NCBI RefSeq assembly: GCF_003634705.1
Contig: NZ_RBWU01000007.1
Coordinates: forward strand, 496,001-560,000
Direction of reading: 5' to 3'
DNA: 64,000 bases
DNA from: Actinomadura pelletieri DSM 43383
Lineage (GTDB): Bacteria > Actinomycetota > Actinomycetes > Streptosporangiales > Streptosporangiaceae
Position 1 is the stretch's first letter, and the number at the start of each line of letters is the position of its first letter. The notes under the pieces are model-generated. The model ran no database searches, had not been told where the DNA came from, and saw only the letters and a program-made list of their open reading frames with translations. Shown here in pieces: positions 16,825-25,332 of the stretch. Made by a program: the position numbers and the translations under genes.

Positions 16825-17688
16825 CTAGTCGGTGAGCCGGTTGGCTACCCGATCGAAGAAGGCGATGCTGTCCTCGGTGGATAGCGCGACCTCCCGGAGG
16901 CGGTCGTATATTCCGGTATACCGGGCCACCTCGCCGCGTTGGGTAACCACGAGATCCGTGGTAACGGTGTCGACGATTGCGATGGGTGGGTCGGCCGGTT
17001 CGGCGAACTTGTACAGGTAGAAGGATGACTTCGGGAGGAAGCCTCCAGGGATGCGGGCGCTGTGCAGCAGCACCCGAACCGTGATCCGCGCGTCGTCTGA
17101 GACCGTCGTGATCATGTGCCGGAGTTGGGCGATCATTACCCGTGGCGGTACGGCCAAGCGGTGAATCACGCACTCGTCCAAGATGGTCTCGTAGGACGGG
17201 CCGTCCGGTCTGAGGAGTTCGCGCTGCCTGTGCTCGCGGGCTTCGGCCATCCGTTCTGGCTGGTAGTCGAGAGTCCTGTGACTCTGGTCCAGTTCGACGA
17301 GAGCCTTGATGAACGGACGGCACTGGAGCGCGCCGGGCATCGCGGTCTGATCGTAGCTGCGGACGGTCTTGGCGTTGTACTCCAGGTCCGCCGCGAGCTT
17401 CTGCCTGGGGCCCATGGACATGCCGTACCGGTCCCACCAGCCCTTCTGAGCGGCCTCGTGAGCGAGCTTGATGAGTCTGTCGTACTCGCTGCCGGTGATT
17501 TCGAGGAGGTTGAGCATGTTCATGATTTCGGCGAGGTCCGGGCGGCCCTGGGCGTTCTCCAGCCGGGAGACCTTTGAGCGGGTGTAGTACATGAGATTGG
17601 CTAGGGCGTCGGCCGTGAGGCCACGGCTCTCGCGGAGTTTGCGGATCTCGACCGCCAACTGACGGCGGCGGACGTAGGGGCTTGGCAT
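16825..17688 (-). CDS. XRE-family regulator with DUF5753 domain
   Basis: Transcriptional regulator of 287 residues. Residues about 10-65 form a Cro/C1-type helix-turn-helix (LAVEIRKLRESRGLTADALA then RSKVSRLENAQGRP). Residues about 95-280 are the DUF5753 domain, shown by YGMSMGPRQKL, the YETILDECVIHRL segment, the MIAQLRHMI helix and ITVRVLLHSA. The ATG at 17688 follows GGGAGGA. In actinomycetes these regulators are typically linked to DUF397 partner proteins, as here. Target genes are unknown. Codon use and GC content are somewhat lower than in the flanking core genes. Confidence 0.92.
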   Translation of the reverse strand: MPSPYVRRRQLAVEIRKLRESRGLTADALANLMYYTRSKVSRLENAQGRPDLAEIMNMLNLLEITGSEYDRLIKLAHEAAQKGWWDRYGMSMGPRQKLAADLEYNAKTVRSYDQTAMPGALQCRPFIKALVELDQSHRTLDYQPERMAEAREHRQRELLRPDGPSYETILDECVIHRLAVPPRVMIAQLRHMITTVSDDARITVRVLLHSARIPGGFLPKSSFYLYKFAEPADPPIAIVDTVTTDLVVTQRGEVARYTGIYDRLREVALSTEDSIAFFDRVANRLTD

Positions 17689-18149
17689 GATCGTCCTCCC
17701 GATATCGCGTCGGACATGATCCGTGGTGATCGCTATCCCTGTGCGATCCTTTGACTATCGAGCAATCATATGGTCACGCTCGGTCAAAGCCGCGACATGT
17801 AAGCGCGGGATCGAAAATCGGCACGTCCACGATTCGAGCACCATAGATTTAAGCCCACTCAGTCGACACCAATATCTGTCGAATGGCAGCAAATGTCGGA
17901 TTCAGATTCGAGCGTTCGCGCCTATCCTCCACCGCATACCGGCCGAACTGCCCAAAACAACCACATGCAGGCAAGCAGGCCGATCTCTCCCAACTGCGCC
18001 CCCGCCTCGCTAGTGCGTGAACGGCAAGGTTCGTTCATCTGCGGCGTGTCGGTTATCCGGCCTCCCAGAACCCCGACTCGCCGCAAGTGAACGCATCCAG
18101 TGAACCTTGGCGGACACCGGGACCGGTCGCTCTCTCCAGACCGCCGCTC
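17689..18149. other. AT-richer intergenic stretch, nothing recognised
   Basis: 461 bp of lower GC upstream of the XRE gene and downstream of the small-protein operon. Short open frames exist on both strands but show no recognisable protein, ribosome site or biased codon use. It may contain the XRE promoter and degraded sequence. Confidence 0.4.
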
Positions 18150-18659
18150 TCAGACCGTCCCCGAGGAAGGTGCAGCAGACGCCTCGGCCCGCCGCGCCGC
18201 CAACCACTCCTCGGTGTACGCGACCGCCTCATCAATGAACTGCTCCAGCCCCGCCCGACCGAGATCGGCTTCGGTGATGAGGTGGAGGAGGACGTAGACC
18301 TCGACATGAAGGGCGACACTCACGTCGTCCGGGCCACCGTCTTTCAACGGGGGTGCGCCGATGGCGCGGCGGATCATGTCCTCGGCCACGAGCGGGTTGA
18401 TCAGACCCGCCTCCTCGCCAGAATTGATCCGTAGCTCCGCTACGAAACGCACGATGTCGCCTACGGTGTAGATTGGTGCGAATTTTCGGCGCACAGCGAC
18501 GTTAAATGCCCCATAGAGCAGCGACATGTAGCCTGCCGCCGTCTCATCGTCCTTTTGCATCTCGCTTTGTAGGGACGCCCACGTCACCGGCCCCTCCAAG
18601 AGGAACGCCCGTAACGCCAGGATATTTTTCTCGCGAATTTCGACGGCTGAATAGTCCAC
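18150..18659 (-). CDS. Small helical protein A, third gene of overlapping operon
   Basis: Uncharacterised soluble protein of 169 residues, predicted mostly helical. Notable blocks are KDDETAAGYMSLLYGAF with VAVRRKF, then a mid-protein GLINPLVAEDMI and a C-terminal EQFIDEAVAYTEEWLAARRAE. It is clearly homologous to the protein at 24838-25332, with well over half the residues identical by eye. It is more distantly related to the preceding gene product, sharing the A(L)LxGAF/LFxAxxRRF and INP/VNPxVAExxI patterns. The GTG start shares its G with the stop of the preceding gene (TAGTG), giving strict translational coupling. No catalytic motif, signal peptide or membrane helix was found. Function unknown. 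Confidence 0.8.
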   Translation of the reverse strand: MDYSAVEIREKNILALRAFLLEGPVTWASLQSEMQKDDETAAGYMSLLYGAFNVAVRRKFAPIYTVGDIVRFVAELRINSGEEAGLINPLVAEDMIRRAIGAPPLKDGGPDDVSVALHVEVYVLLHLITEADLGRAGLEQFIDEAVAYTEEWLAARRAEASAAPSSGTV

Positions 18660-19105
18660 TATTCAAGCATCTCTTCCGCGTCCGCACAAATCTTTCTCAT
18701 GAAGGCATTGAGTTCAGCTTCGTTGTAGCGGGCCTGTGCCACCAAACCGGCCAACAAGATGATTTGGTGGCGTGTAATGGCGCTGCTATCTATCCCGGAA
18801 AGCGAGCCCTTGCCCAGTGCATGCAGGATGATTTGCTCTGCCACGTCGGGGTTTACTTCGTCTGGAGAAGACTCGCTTCTTGCGCGTACCGTAGCGATGA
18901 AGTCGATGACCTCAGAACGATCCGCAACTTTGCCGTCTTTGACAAAGCGCCGCTGGATCGCTTCGAAGAGTCCGGCGGCGAGCAGCGCCGCGTATCCGAT
19001 GTGATCGGTCTCGTCGAGTGCGTTGAACAGCCGAAGGTGCTCTTCTGCGGGTCGTCCCGCGAGTTGAACATGCAGGGCTTCGACTTGCCTATCGTTTATG
19101 GTCAT
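18659..19105 (-). CDS. Small helical protein B, second gene of overlapping operon
   Basis: Uncharacterised 148-residue helical protein, distantly related to A and C. Its blocks are YAALLAAGLFEAIQRRF, then VIDFIATVRARS, VNPDVAEQIILHALG and AELNAFMRKI. The ATG overlaps the stop of the upstream disordered protein (ATGA) with AAGGAAGA as ribosome site, and its own stop overlaps the start of protein A. The three genes therefore form a compact operon. Similar proteins appear to be widespread in actinomycetes as hypothetical proteins, but I know of no assigned function. Confidence 0.8.
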   Translation of the reverse strand: MTINDRQVEALHVQLAGRPAEEHLRLFNALDETDHIGYAALLAAGLFEAIQRRFVKDGKVADRSEVIDFIATVRARSESSPDEVNPDVAEQIILHALGKGSLSGIDSSAITRHQIILLAGLVAQARYNEAELNAFMRKICADAEEMLE

Positions 19106-20910
19106 TCTTCCTTGTTCCTAGATCGTTTCCTCAAGCCGAAACCTAGACGAACTAGTTCCGTCCCCAAGATGACGCTGCCGATGATACCGACCAGCGCGTC
19201 GCCAGCCTTGAGTGGCTGTTCCACGCTGTTGATATGGTCCGAAATGTTACGACCAATGCATGGCTGTGACTTTGGGGGACGTGCATCGAATTGTTCGAGC
19301 GCAGGCTTGGCGGTCTCGTTGACGTCCTTCTTGAAGGTTGGGCCGGCCTCCATCATCTCCCGGCGTAGGTCCCTAGGACTACGTGGCCGCTCGGGGTCTC
19401 GCTCCCGCGGGTCGCGGTCTGCGGGGTCGTCCTCGGGGCGGCGGAGCTCGCCGCGTCCCGGCGTATCGGTGTGAACCTCATGGCGACTCGATGGAATCGG
19501 CTTGCCGTCGCTGTCAACAGGGATGGTGATGCGTTCCTTGTAGCGGCTAGGCTCGATTTCTGTCGACTTTTCTCCATGGGGAGCTAACTCTTTGCCAGAT
19601 TTCGTCGTTTCACCGGATTGGCCGGAGCGTTTAGTCTCTTGGATCGTCGGCTCGGTGTTGTCGTCTTCGGCTTTTTTACCACGGTCGTCGTTTTCGGCGC
19701 CGGGTTCTTGCGCTCCGGTGGGCTGGTCGGTGGTCTGGCCCTCGGGAGCGGATTCCTGTTCGCCGGGCCGGTTGTCGGGTGGGGACGGTGTGTGGTCGGT
19801 GTCCCCGTCCGGGGCCTGCGGGGTGTGTTCGGCGTCGCGTGTCGGCTCTGTGGTGTGGTCACCCGGCCGGGGGTCACCTGGTGTGGTGTCCGGGCGGGCC
19901 TCCGGCTGCCCTGGGGATGCCTGATCGGTGGCCTGTCCGGTCTGCTCGGGCGGGGTTTCGCCGCTGTCGCCCAGAGAGGCGCGTGCGTCCCGGGTGTCCT
20001 GCTCGGTGGTGGCGGGTTCGGGAGCGTCCTGCCGGGGGAGGGGCTGGTGTTCCCGGTCTTGGGGGCGGTCGGCCTCGGTGGTCCGGGCGGCTGGTCCCTC
20101 CTGATCGCGTTCGCCGGAGGCGGTGCGGCTGTCGTCGGAGGTGCCGTCGTCCTTCTGCGGTTCGCTCTGGTCGTTGTCCTGCCTGAGGATCTCGGGTTTA
20201 CCGGCCGCTTCGCCGTTCCGGGATGTGGCGGGCCCGTCCTCACGGTCGGTGGCGGGTTCGGTGCCGTCGGTCTGGCGGTCCTGTGCCGCGTGTTGTTGGG
20301 CTTCGCGGGCACGGGCGAGACTCTCCAGGCGGGACGGCTGCTCGGGTGATCCCGGCATGTCGCGTTTGGGCCATTCGCTGGTGGCGGGCTGTTCGGCCCG
20401 TCCGCTCTCGGACCCGGCTTCGCTGTTACCGGAGTCGCGGTCCTTGCCTTCGGGTGTCTGGGCGGCGGCGGGTTCGTCGTCGCGGTCCCGTCCGGCGGTG
20501 GCGCTGGAATCCTTGGTTTCGCCCCGCTGGGTTCCGTTGTCCTGCTGGGCCTCACGAGCTCGCGCTTGGCTTTCCAGCCGGGACGGCTGCCCGGGTGATC
20601 CCGGCATGTCGCGGTACTGCTGGTCGCGCGGGCCGGGCCGTTCGCCCCCACCTTCGCCGCCGGAGTCGCGGTCTTTGCCGCTCTCGCGTGGCTGCCCGTT
20701 GGTGGTCTGGGGCTTGTCGTGGCGTTCCCCGCCCGGCGGGCCCCCGTTGTCCTGCTGCGCTTCGCGGGCGCGCGCCCGGCTCTCTAACCGGGACGGCTGC
20801 TCGGGCGAGCCGGGATTGTCGGCCGGGGGCGTGTACGGCCGTTCGGACGAGGATGACTTGTCGCTGTTCTCAGTACGGGTGTCGGTCCCGCTGCCCTGCT
20901 CCACGCCCAC
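19102..20910 (-). CDS. Long disordered repeat protein with C-terminal membrane helix
   Basis: First gene of the operon, 602 residues. Roughly the first 480 residues are low-complexity and highly charged (Asp, Glu, Gln, Thr, Pro, Arg), so almost certainly disordered. Three copies of a conserved motif, PGSPxQPSRLESxARAREAQQ, occur near residues 33, 108 and 187, separated by variable linkers. A more ordered basic/acidic stretch follows (SRYKERITIPVDSDGKPIPS, then DLRREMMEAGPTFKKDVNE). The C-terminus carries one hydrophobic segment, DALVGIIGSVILGTELVRLG, ending with a basic RKRSRNKEE tail, which suggests a tail-anchored membrane protein. The GTG follows GGAAGG. The conserved repeats in a disordered chain look like docking motifs for a partner, perhaps proteins A and B. 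No known family recognised. Confidence 0.75.
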   Translation of the reverse strand: MGVEQGSGTDTRTENSDKSSSSERPYTPPADNPGSPEQPSRLESRARAREAQQDNGGPPGGERHDKPQTTNGQPRESGKDRDSGGEGGGERPGPRDQQYRDMPGSPGQPSRLESQARAREAQQDNGTQRGETKDSSATAGRDRDDEPAAAQTPEGKDRDSGNSEAGSESGRAEQPATSEWPKRDMPGSPEQPSRLESLARAREAQQHAAQDRQTDGTEPATDREDGPATSRNGEAAGKPEILRQDNDQSEPQKDDGTSDDSRTASGERDQEGPAARTTEADRPQDREHQPLPRQDAPEPATTEQDTRDARASLGDSGETPPEQTGQATDQASPGQPEARPDTTPGDPRPGDHTTEPTRDAEHTPQAPDGDTDHTPSPPDNRPGEQESAPEGQTTDQPTGAQEPGAENDDRGKKAEDDNTEPTIQETKRSGQSGETTKSGKELAPHGEKSTEIEPSRYKERITIPVDSDGKPIPSSRHEVHTDTPGRGELRRPEDDPADRDPRERDPERPRSPRDLRREMMEAGPTFKKDVNETAKPALEQFDARPPKSQPCIGRNISDHINSVEQPLKAGDALVGIIGSVILGTELVRLGFGLRKRSRNKEE

Positions 20911-21851
20911 GCTCGCAGCCCTTCCGGTTGGGGGACGCGAACCGGCCCGGACGAGATCGTCCAGCGAACCGCTCGCCGGGCGTGCCCCTCAACGCGCGGG
21001 GCCGACATCCAAGGGCACACCGCCCCCTATGAAATCGCGCACGTCCAAACTTTGCACCCTTCAGAATCACCCACACCGCACCCGCCCTCCGCCTCAGCCG
21101 CCGAGGTGCCCGAAACGCAACGGCTTCGTCCTGAGAGTCGGTGTTGACATGGCGAACCGAAGCGCGAACGCTGACCATTCAAGCGATACGACAACGCACT
21201 ATTTGTCCGAATTGAACTAAGGAGACCCCGCCCATTCGCCGCTCCGGACGCTCCCGGAACGACTCGCCTCAAGTAGGGTCACGCACGGTTGGAGTCAAGC
21301 GGCTGTCGCAACGACGCTCTCGCCGAGCGCTCGGGCAGGGTGTCCAGGCGCACCGGCCCCGCGCACGTCGGGGGAGGACGAACATGAACCAGCGGCAACG
21401 ACCCGCAGCTCACTCCGCCAACGGACCGAACCTGGTCTCGTCATCGATCAGGGCACCGTCGTCCGCTCAGCTTCTCCCGTCAAAACCGTGCTTCGCCAAT
21501 CTTCTCCGACAAGTTTCGCCCGGCGCCGTCGGTCAGGATCGCGTTGCCTGGCCCACGCCCGGCTACGACGGACCCGCCCCGAAAAGGATCCCGCGTTCCC
21601 ACCTTTTCCGACGCCATCCGGCACGGTGCGTGGTCGGCGGGTCCGGGTCGCCTGCGCTTGCGCGTCCTGGAGCGAAGCGCGGCGCTGCCGTCGATGTGGT
21701 GCGTGACGTTGCCCTCCCCGTGCAAGCTTCGCTCTCGTCACCAACACCGGCGTTGATTGCGCTGCGGCGTATCCGGGCCTGGGGACCGACCGTCAAGCCA
21801 CCGACCTCGGCCGGGCCCAGCCCCGCCCCCACCGGCCCACGCGCCGGGGTC
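20911..21851. other. Long gene-poor stretch, degenerate
   Basis: About 940 bp upstream of the three-gene operon. No open frame on either strand looks like a genuine gene: amino-acid composition and third-position GC bias are those of shadow frames, and no ribosome site fits. The operon promoter should lie near 20920-21000 on the minus strand; no clear consensus was seen. Together with the relic at 21852-21968 it appears to be decayed accessory DNA. Confidence 0.4.
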
Positions 21852-21968
21852 TGCGGGACGGGGAGCCGCAGTTGTCGGGCGGGGGCGCGTACAGCCGTTC
21901 GGAGGACGCGGGGTCGTCGTAGGTCTTTCAGTGCGGGTCTCGGCGCCGCCGCCCTGCTCCACGCCCAC
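21852..21968 (-). pseudogene. Degenerate copy of the disordered-protein gene's 5' end
   Basis: From 21968 the minus strand reads VGVEQGGGAETRTE, matching the start of the protein encoded at 20910 (MGVEQGSGTDTRTE). After a frameshift it reads SSERLYAPPPDNCGSPS, matching SSERPYTPPADNPGSPE. Nucleotide similarity is obvious across about 115 bp and then fades. It is a relic of a second copy of the operon's first gene, lying about 1 kb upstream of the intact one in the same orientation. Confidence 0.7.
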
Positions 21969-22266
21969 ATTCGCAGGAGAAGGGCCGAAGACATTCTGTA
22001 CGGGGATCATCTTGAGAGTGGGGGGCCTCCCCGACCGGATGGAGCCGGGAACAAACGGGTACCTCGCCTACTCGGACTTTTCAAGACCGAAAGGTTCTGT
22101 GCCACGGTCGACACCTGGACGGGCCACTGCACCACCCCCACGTCGAACGGCGCGCGGACGGGTTCGGGGCCGGGGAGTACCCTGTCGGCAAACGGGGTTG
22201 CCATACGGAGTTGCTCCGCCACGAATACATCGCGGACGCCCTGGTCACGTCAGGAAAGTATCTGTC

Positions 22267-22497
22267 ATGTCGCCCTCTGTCGCCCACGGTCGTCGGCTCG
22301 CCTTCGGGGTGAGTGCGGTGTTCGCTCTCCTGCTCTCTCCTTTAACGGCGATCTTCGCGACGCTGATCGGTCTGGTGGGTTTCCTCAGCACGTTGCTCAT
22401 GCCGAAGAGCCGGAGAGCGACCGTTGCCACGGCCATCTTTGGAGGGCTCGTCGTGGGCAGCATTCCGTACCTCGTGGGCGGTTTGCTCGTCCAGTGA
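22267..22497 (+). CDS. Small two-helix membrane protein
   Basis: A 76-residue hydrophobic protein with two membrane segments: about residues 13-42 (FGVSAVFALLLSPLTAIFAT and onward) and 53-74 (TAIFGGLVVGSIPYLVGGLL). They are joined by a basic loop, MPKSRRAT. The ATG follows AGGAAAG by nine bases, and a strong hairpin begins 60 bp after the stop. No family was recognised. Its codon bias is weaker than that of the flanking core genes, in keeping with this accessory region. Confidence 0.6.
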   Translation: MSPSVAHGRRLAFGVSAVFALLLSPLTAIFATLIGLVGFLSTLLMPKSRRATVATAIFGGLVVGSIPYLVGGLLVQ

Positions 22498-22556
22498 CCG
22501 GATTGGCCGGTTGCCGCGCAGCGGGGCCGGTCATTGCCTGGTGACGACGGCACCGG

Positions 22557-22599
22557 CCACCGCAAGGCTCGGCTCATCGGAGCCCGAGCCTTGCGGTGG
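22557..22599. terminator. Perfect 16-bp hairpin
   Basis: Bases 22557-22572 and 22584-22599 form a perfect 16-bp inverted repeat with an 11-base loop. It sits downstream of the small membrane protein (+) and downstream of the truncated minus-strand frame ending at 22639, so it could terminate transcription from both sides. Confidence 0.75.
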
Positions 22600-22638
22600 C
22601 TCCGCCGTTCGGGGCGCCTCGCCCCGCCCGGCGAGCGG

Positions 22639-22761
22639 TCAGTTCTCCTTCGCCAGCAGGCGCGCGCGTACGTCGATCTCCATCGGTTCGTTGGGCGGAA
22701 GCCCGTCGACCGTCCGGGTGGCGAGTAAGTACGTGTACTCGCTCTTCTGGTCCGTGCCAAT
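22639..22761 (-). pseudogene. 3' fragment of an unidentified minus-strand gene
   Basis: The minus strand reads a plausible protein C-terminus, SEYTYLLATRTVDGLPPNEP then MEIDVRARLLAKEN, ending at TGA 22639-22641 just before the 16-bp hairpin. No start exists: the frame enters directly from the truncated mcrB sequence. It appears to be the tail of a gene whose 5' part was lost when the mcrB fragment was joined here. Family unknown. Confidence 0.4.
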
Positions 22762-23555
22762 GCGTCGAACTGCTCCGCGAACGGCCCCAGCTCATCCTCT
22801 ACGGCCCGCCCGGCACGGGGAAGACCTACCTGGCGCGGCACCTTGCCCGCCACCTGACCTTCGGCCGACCGGAGTGCGTCCAACTCGTCCAGTTCCACCC
22901 CGCCTACTCCTACGAGGACTTCTTCGAGGGCTACCGGCCCGCGAAGGCCGACGACGGCACCGTCTCGTTCGACCTGGTGCGCGGGCCGTTCCGCAGGCTT
23001 GTGGCCGCCGCCCTCGCCCACCCGGGACGGCCCTACGTGCTGATCATCGACGAGATCAACCGCGGCGACCTCGCGAAGATCTTCGGTGAGCTGTACTTCC
23101 TGCTGGAGTACCGGGACGACCGGGTCAACGTCCTGTACGGCGCCGCGGACGACCACGGCTTCTCCCTGCCGCGCAACGTCATCATCATCGGCACGATGAA
23201 CACCGCCGACCGGTCCATCGCCCTCGTCGACACCGCCATGCGGCGACGGTTCTGGTTCACCGAGCTCCACCCCGACGCGCCGCCCGTCCAAGAGATGCTC
23301 GCCCGGTGGCTCCACCGGGAGGAGATGCCGGACGAGCCCGCGCGGCTGCTCGCCGAGCTCAACAGCCGCATCGAAGACCGCGACTTCAGAATCGGCCCGT
23401 CCTATCTGATGCGGAACCGCGCGGCCACCGAGGCCGGGCTGGAACGTATCTGGCGAACCCAGATCCTCCCGCTGCTGGCGGAACACCACTACGGTGACGG
23501 CACCGACGTCCCCGCGCGGTACGGACTGGACGCACTGCGCAGTGGGCTGACGTGA
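22761..23555 (+). pseudogene. mcrB: 5'-truncated mcrB: AAA+ GTPase of a McrBC restriction system
   Basis: AAA+ motor of the modification-dependent restriction system McrBC. About 265 residues remain: P-loop LILYGPPGTGKTYLARHLA at the very beginning, then FHPAYSYEDFFEGYRP, Walker B YVLIIDEINRGDLAKIFGE, and the McrB-specific GTMNTADRSIALVDTAMRRR. The C-terminal helical part includes the DFRIGPSYLM block. Normal McrB proteins carry an N-terminal DNA- or ligand-binding domain and a substantial lead before the P-loop. Here nothing suitable precedes it, and no ATG or GTG occurs in frame between the P-loop and upstream unrelated sequence. The motor part is otherwise undamaged. A product from a non-standard start is possible but would lack target recognition. 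Its stop overlaps the mcrC start. Confidence 0.75.
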
Positions 23556-24754
23556 CCGTCGTCCGGCTCCGGGAGAACGGTCCCTGGACCGAGCACGAGC
23601 TCACACCGGAGCAGGTCACCGCCCTGTCCGCGGCCGGGCTGGCGCGCGTCGCGCCGGGGCCGCGCCCCGGGCTGTGGCGGGTCCGCGACAACGGCCTCGT
23701 CGGCGCCGCGAGGGTTGGACCCACGGGCGATCCGGTCGAGATCCGCGTCGAGCCCAAGACGCCCATTGACCGGCTCCTCTTCCTGCTCGGCCACGCCCGC
23801 GGCGTTCGCGGGTGGCGGCAGGAGGAGGTGGACGCCGGAGGGCGGCCCGACCTGCTGCCCGCCCTCGCGCACGCGTTCGCGCGGGCCGCCGAACGGGCCC
23901 TGCGGCAAGGCGTACTGCTCGGCTACCGCGAGACGGAGGAGGCCCTGCCCGTCGTGCGTGGACGCATCCGCGTGGCCGACCAGCTCCGGCGGCGCCACGG
24001 GTTCCCCGTTCCGGTCGAGGTGCGCTACGACGACTACACCACCGACATCCCCGAGAACCGGCTGCTGCTCGCCGCCGCCCACAGGCTCCTCGTCCTGCCG
24101 GGCGTCCCCGCCGCTACCCGTGGGCTTCTCCGTCACCTGTTGATGCGGTTGGACGGGGTGGAACGGCTCGTCCCCGGCCGCCCGCCGCCCGCCTGGAGCC
24201 CGTCCCGGCTCAACACCCGATATCACACCGCGCTCGGGTTGGCGGCCCTCGTCCTGCGCGGAGCGTCCTATGAAGTCGACGACGGCACCACCGTCCGGGT
24301 GGACGGGCTGATGCTGGAGATGTGGCGGGTCTTCGAGGACTTCGTCTGCGTCGCCCTCGCCGAAGCGCTCCGTCCGTACGGGGGCACGGTGAAACTCCAG
24401 GACAAGCGTCACCATCTGGACCGCGCACGCCGGGTACCTCTCCGACCCGACCTCGTCGTCAACACCGCCGACGGGCGCCCCTCGACCGTCGTCGACGCGA
24501 AGTACAAGACCGGGGACACGCCCCAAGGCGACCTGTACCAGGTTCTGGCCTACTGCACGGCGATGAGGCTCGACCGTGGCTATCTGGTGTACGCCTCGAA
24601 AACCGAGACGCACACCCATGTCATCACCGGCACCGACGGTCTTCGGGTCGCGGAGACCGCGCTGGACCTTTCGTCGTCCCCGGACGGGCTCCGCGCCCAG
24701 GTCGAGCGGCTCGCACACCGGATCGCCGCGGTGGATGCCGCCGTCGTACGCTGA
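23552..24754 (+). CDS. mcrC: McrC-like endonuclease subunit
   Basis: Nuclease partner of McrB (400 residues) that cuts DNA containing modified cytosine when recruited by the GTPase. The N-terminal McrB-binding part includes VEIRVEPKTPIDRLLFLLGH. The central part has the RETEEALPVVRGRI and DIPENRLL signatures of McrC (5-methylcytosine restriction component). The C-terminal nuclease shows a PD-(D/E)XK arrangement: LRPDLVV followed by TVVDAKYKTGD, then a Tyr-containing helix DLYQVLAYC. The GTG overlaps the mcrB stop (GTGA). The gene looks intact although its partner is truncated, so restriction activity is doubtful unless another McrB exists. Confidence 0.88.
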   Translation: MTVVRLRENGPWTEHELTPEQVTALSAAGLARVAPGPRPGLWRVRDNGLVGAARVGPTGDPVEIRVEPKTPIDRLLFLLGHARGVRGWRQEEVDAGGRPDLLPALAHAFARAAERALRQGVLLGYRETEEALPVVRGRIRVADQLRRRHGFPVPVEVRYDDYTTDIPENRLLLAAAHRLLVLPGVPAATRGLLRHLLMRLDGVERLVPGRPPPAWSPSRLNTRYHTALGLAALVLRGASYEVDDGTTVRVDGLMLEMWRVFEDFVCVALAEALRPYGGTVKLQDKRHHLDRARRVPLRPDLVVNTADGRPSTVVDAKYKTGDTPQGDLYQVLAYCTAMRLDRGYLVYASKTETHTHVITGTDGLRVAETALDLSSSPDGLRAQVERLAHRIAAVDAAVVR

Positions 24755-24837
24755 CCGCGCTCATCCCAGACGCCGGCCCAGGGCGGCGCGGGGCTCGAAG
24801 AGCGGATCGGTCGGCCGTTCCCCGTTCGCGGCCCCGC

Positions 24838-25332
24838 TCACGGCTGCGTGATCATCTCGGCCCGCCGTGCGGCGAGCCAGTTGCCGGTGTAGGCAACGAC
24901 ATCGTCGATGAACCGGTCCAGTTCGGCGTCGGAGAAACCGGCCTCGGCGACGAGGTAGAGCAGGATGTGGGCCTTGATGCCCAGGACGGTCGTCAGGTCC
25001 TGCGAGCCGTCGTCGTCCAGTGGCGAGGCGTCGACGGTATGGCGGATCACGTCCTCGGCCACCAGTGGGTTGATCAGGCCCGGCTCGTCCTGGTGACTGA
25101 TTCGCAGCTCCGTGACGAACCGCATGATCTCGGCCGCGTCGCAGTTCGGCGGGAACCTTCGGCGCACCGCGACGCTGAACGCCCCGAGGAGCAGGGACAC
25201 GTACCCGGCCGCCGTCTCGTCGTCCTTGCGGAACTCACCGTGGAGGGGCTGCCACGCCGAGGGCCCGTCCAGCAGGAAGTGGCGCAACGCCATGATGTTG
25301 TTATAGCGAATCTCAACCAGCGAATAGTCCAT
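24838..25332 (-). CDS. Small helical protein C, paralogue of protein A
   Basis: A 164-residue protein strongly similar along its whole length to the product of 18150-18659: same opening MDYSxVEIR, same KDDETAAGYxSLLxGAF and VAVRR(K/R)F, same GLINPLVAED and same C-terminal NWLAARRAE. The short DNA before its ATG (GAAAGAGATC...) also aligns with the end of the gene B/start of gene A junction. It was therefore probably copied from, or once belonged to, the same operon, and its gene B was lost. It now stands alone between mcrC and an HExxH gene. The ribosome site is weak (AGAG). Function unknown. Confidence 0.8.
   Translation of the reverse strand: MDYSLVEIRYNNIMALRHFLLDGPSAWQPLHGEFRKDDETAAGYVSLLLGAFSVAVRRRFPPNCDAAEIMRFVTELRISHQDEPGLINPLVAEDVIRHTVDASPLDDDGSQDLTTVLGIKAHILLYLVAEAGFSDAELDRFIDDVVAYTGNWLAARRAEMITQP

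Noticed and set aside
16414-17688. XRE plus DUF397 genes as a classical toxin-antitoxin pair
   Set aside because: The arrangement is a common actinobacterial regulator/partner module. Neither small protein resembles a known toxin.
19584-20651. 355-codon Thr/Pro/Arg-rich frame overlapping the disordered protein gene on the same strand
   Set aside because: It is the alternative frame of a low-complexity gene. The 602-codon frame has the conserved repeats, ribosome site and coupled downstream starts.
21384-22544. 386-codon plus-strand frame
   Set aside because: Covers the relic region and the start of the small membrane gene in another frame. No recognisable protein and no codon bias.
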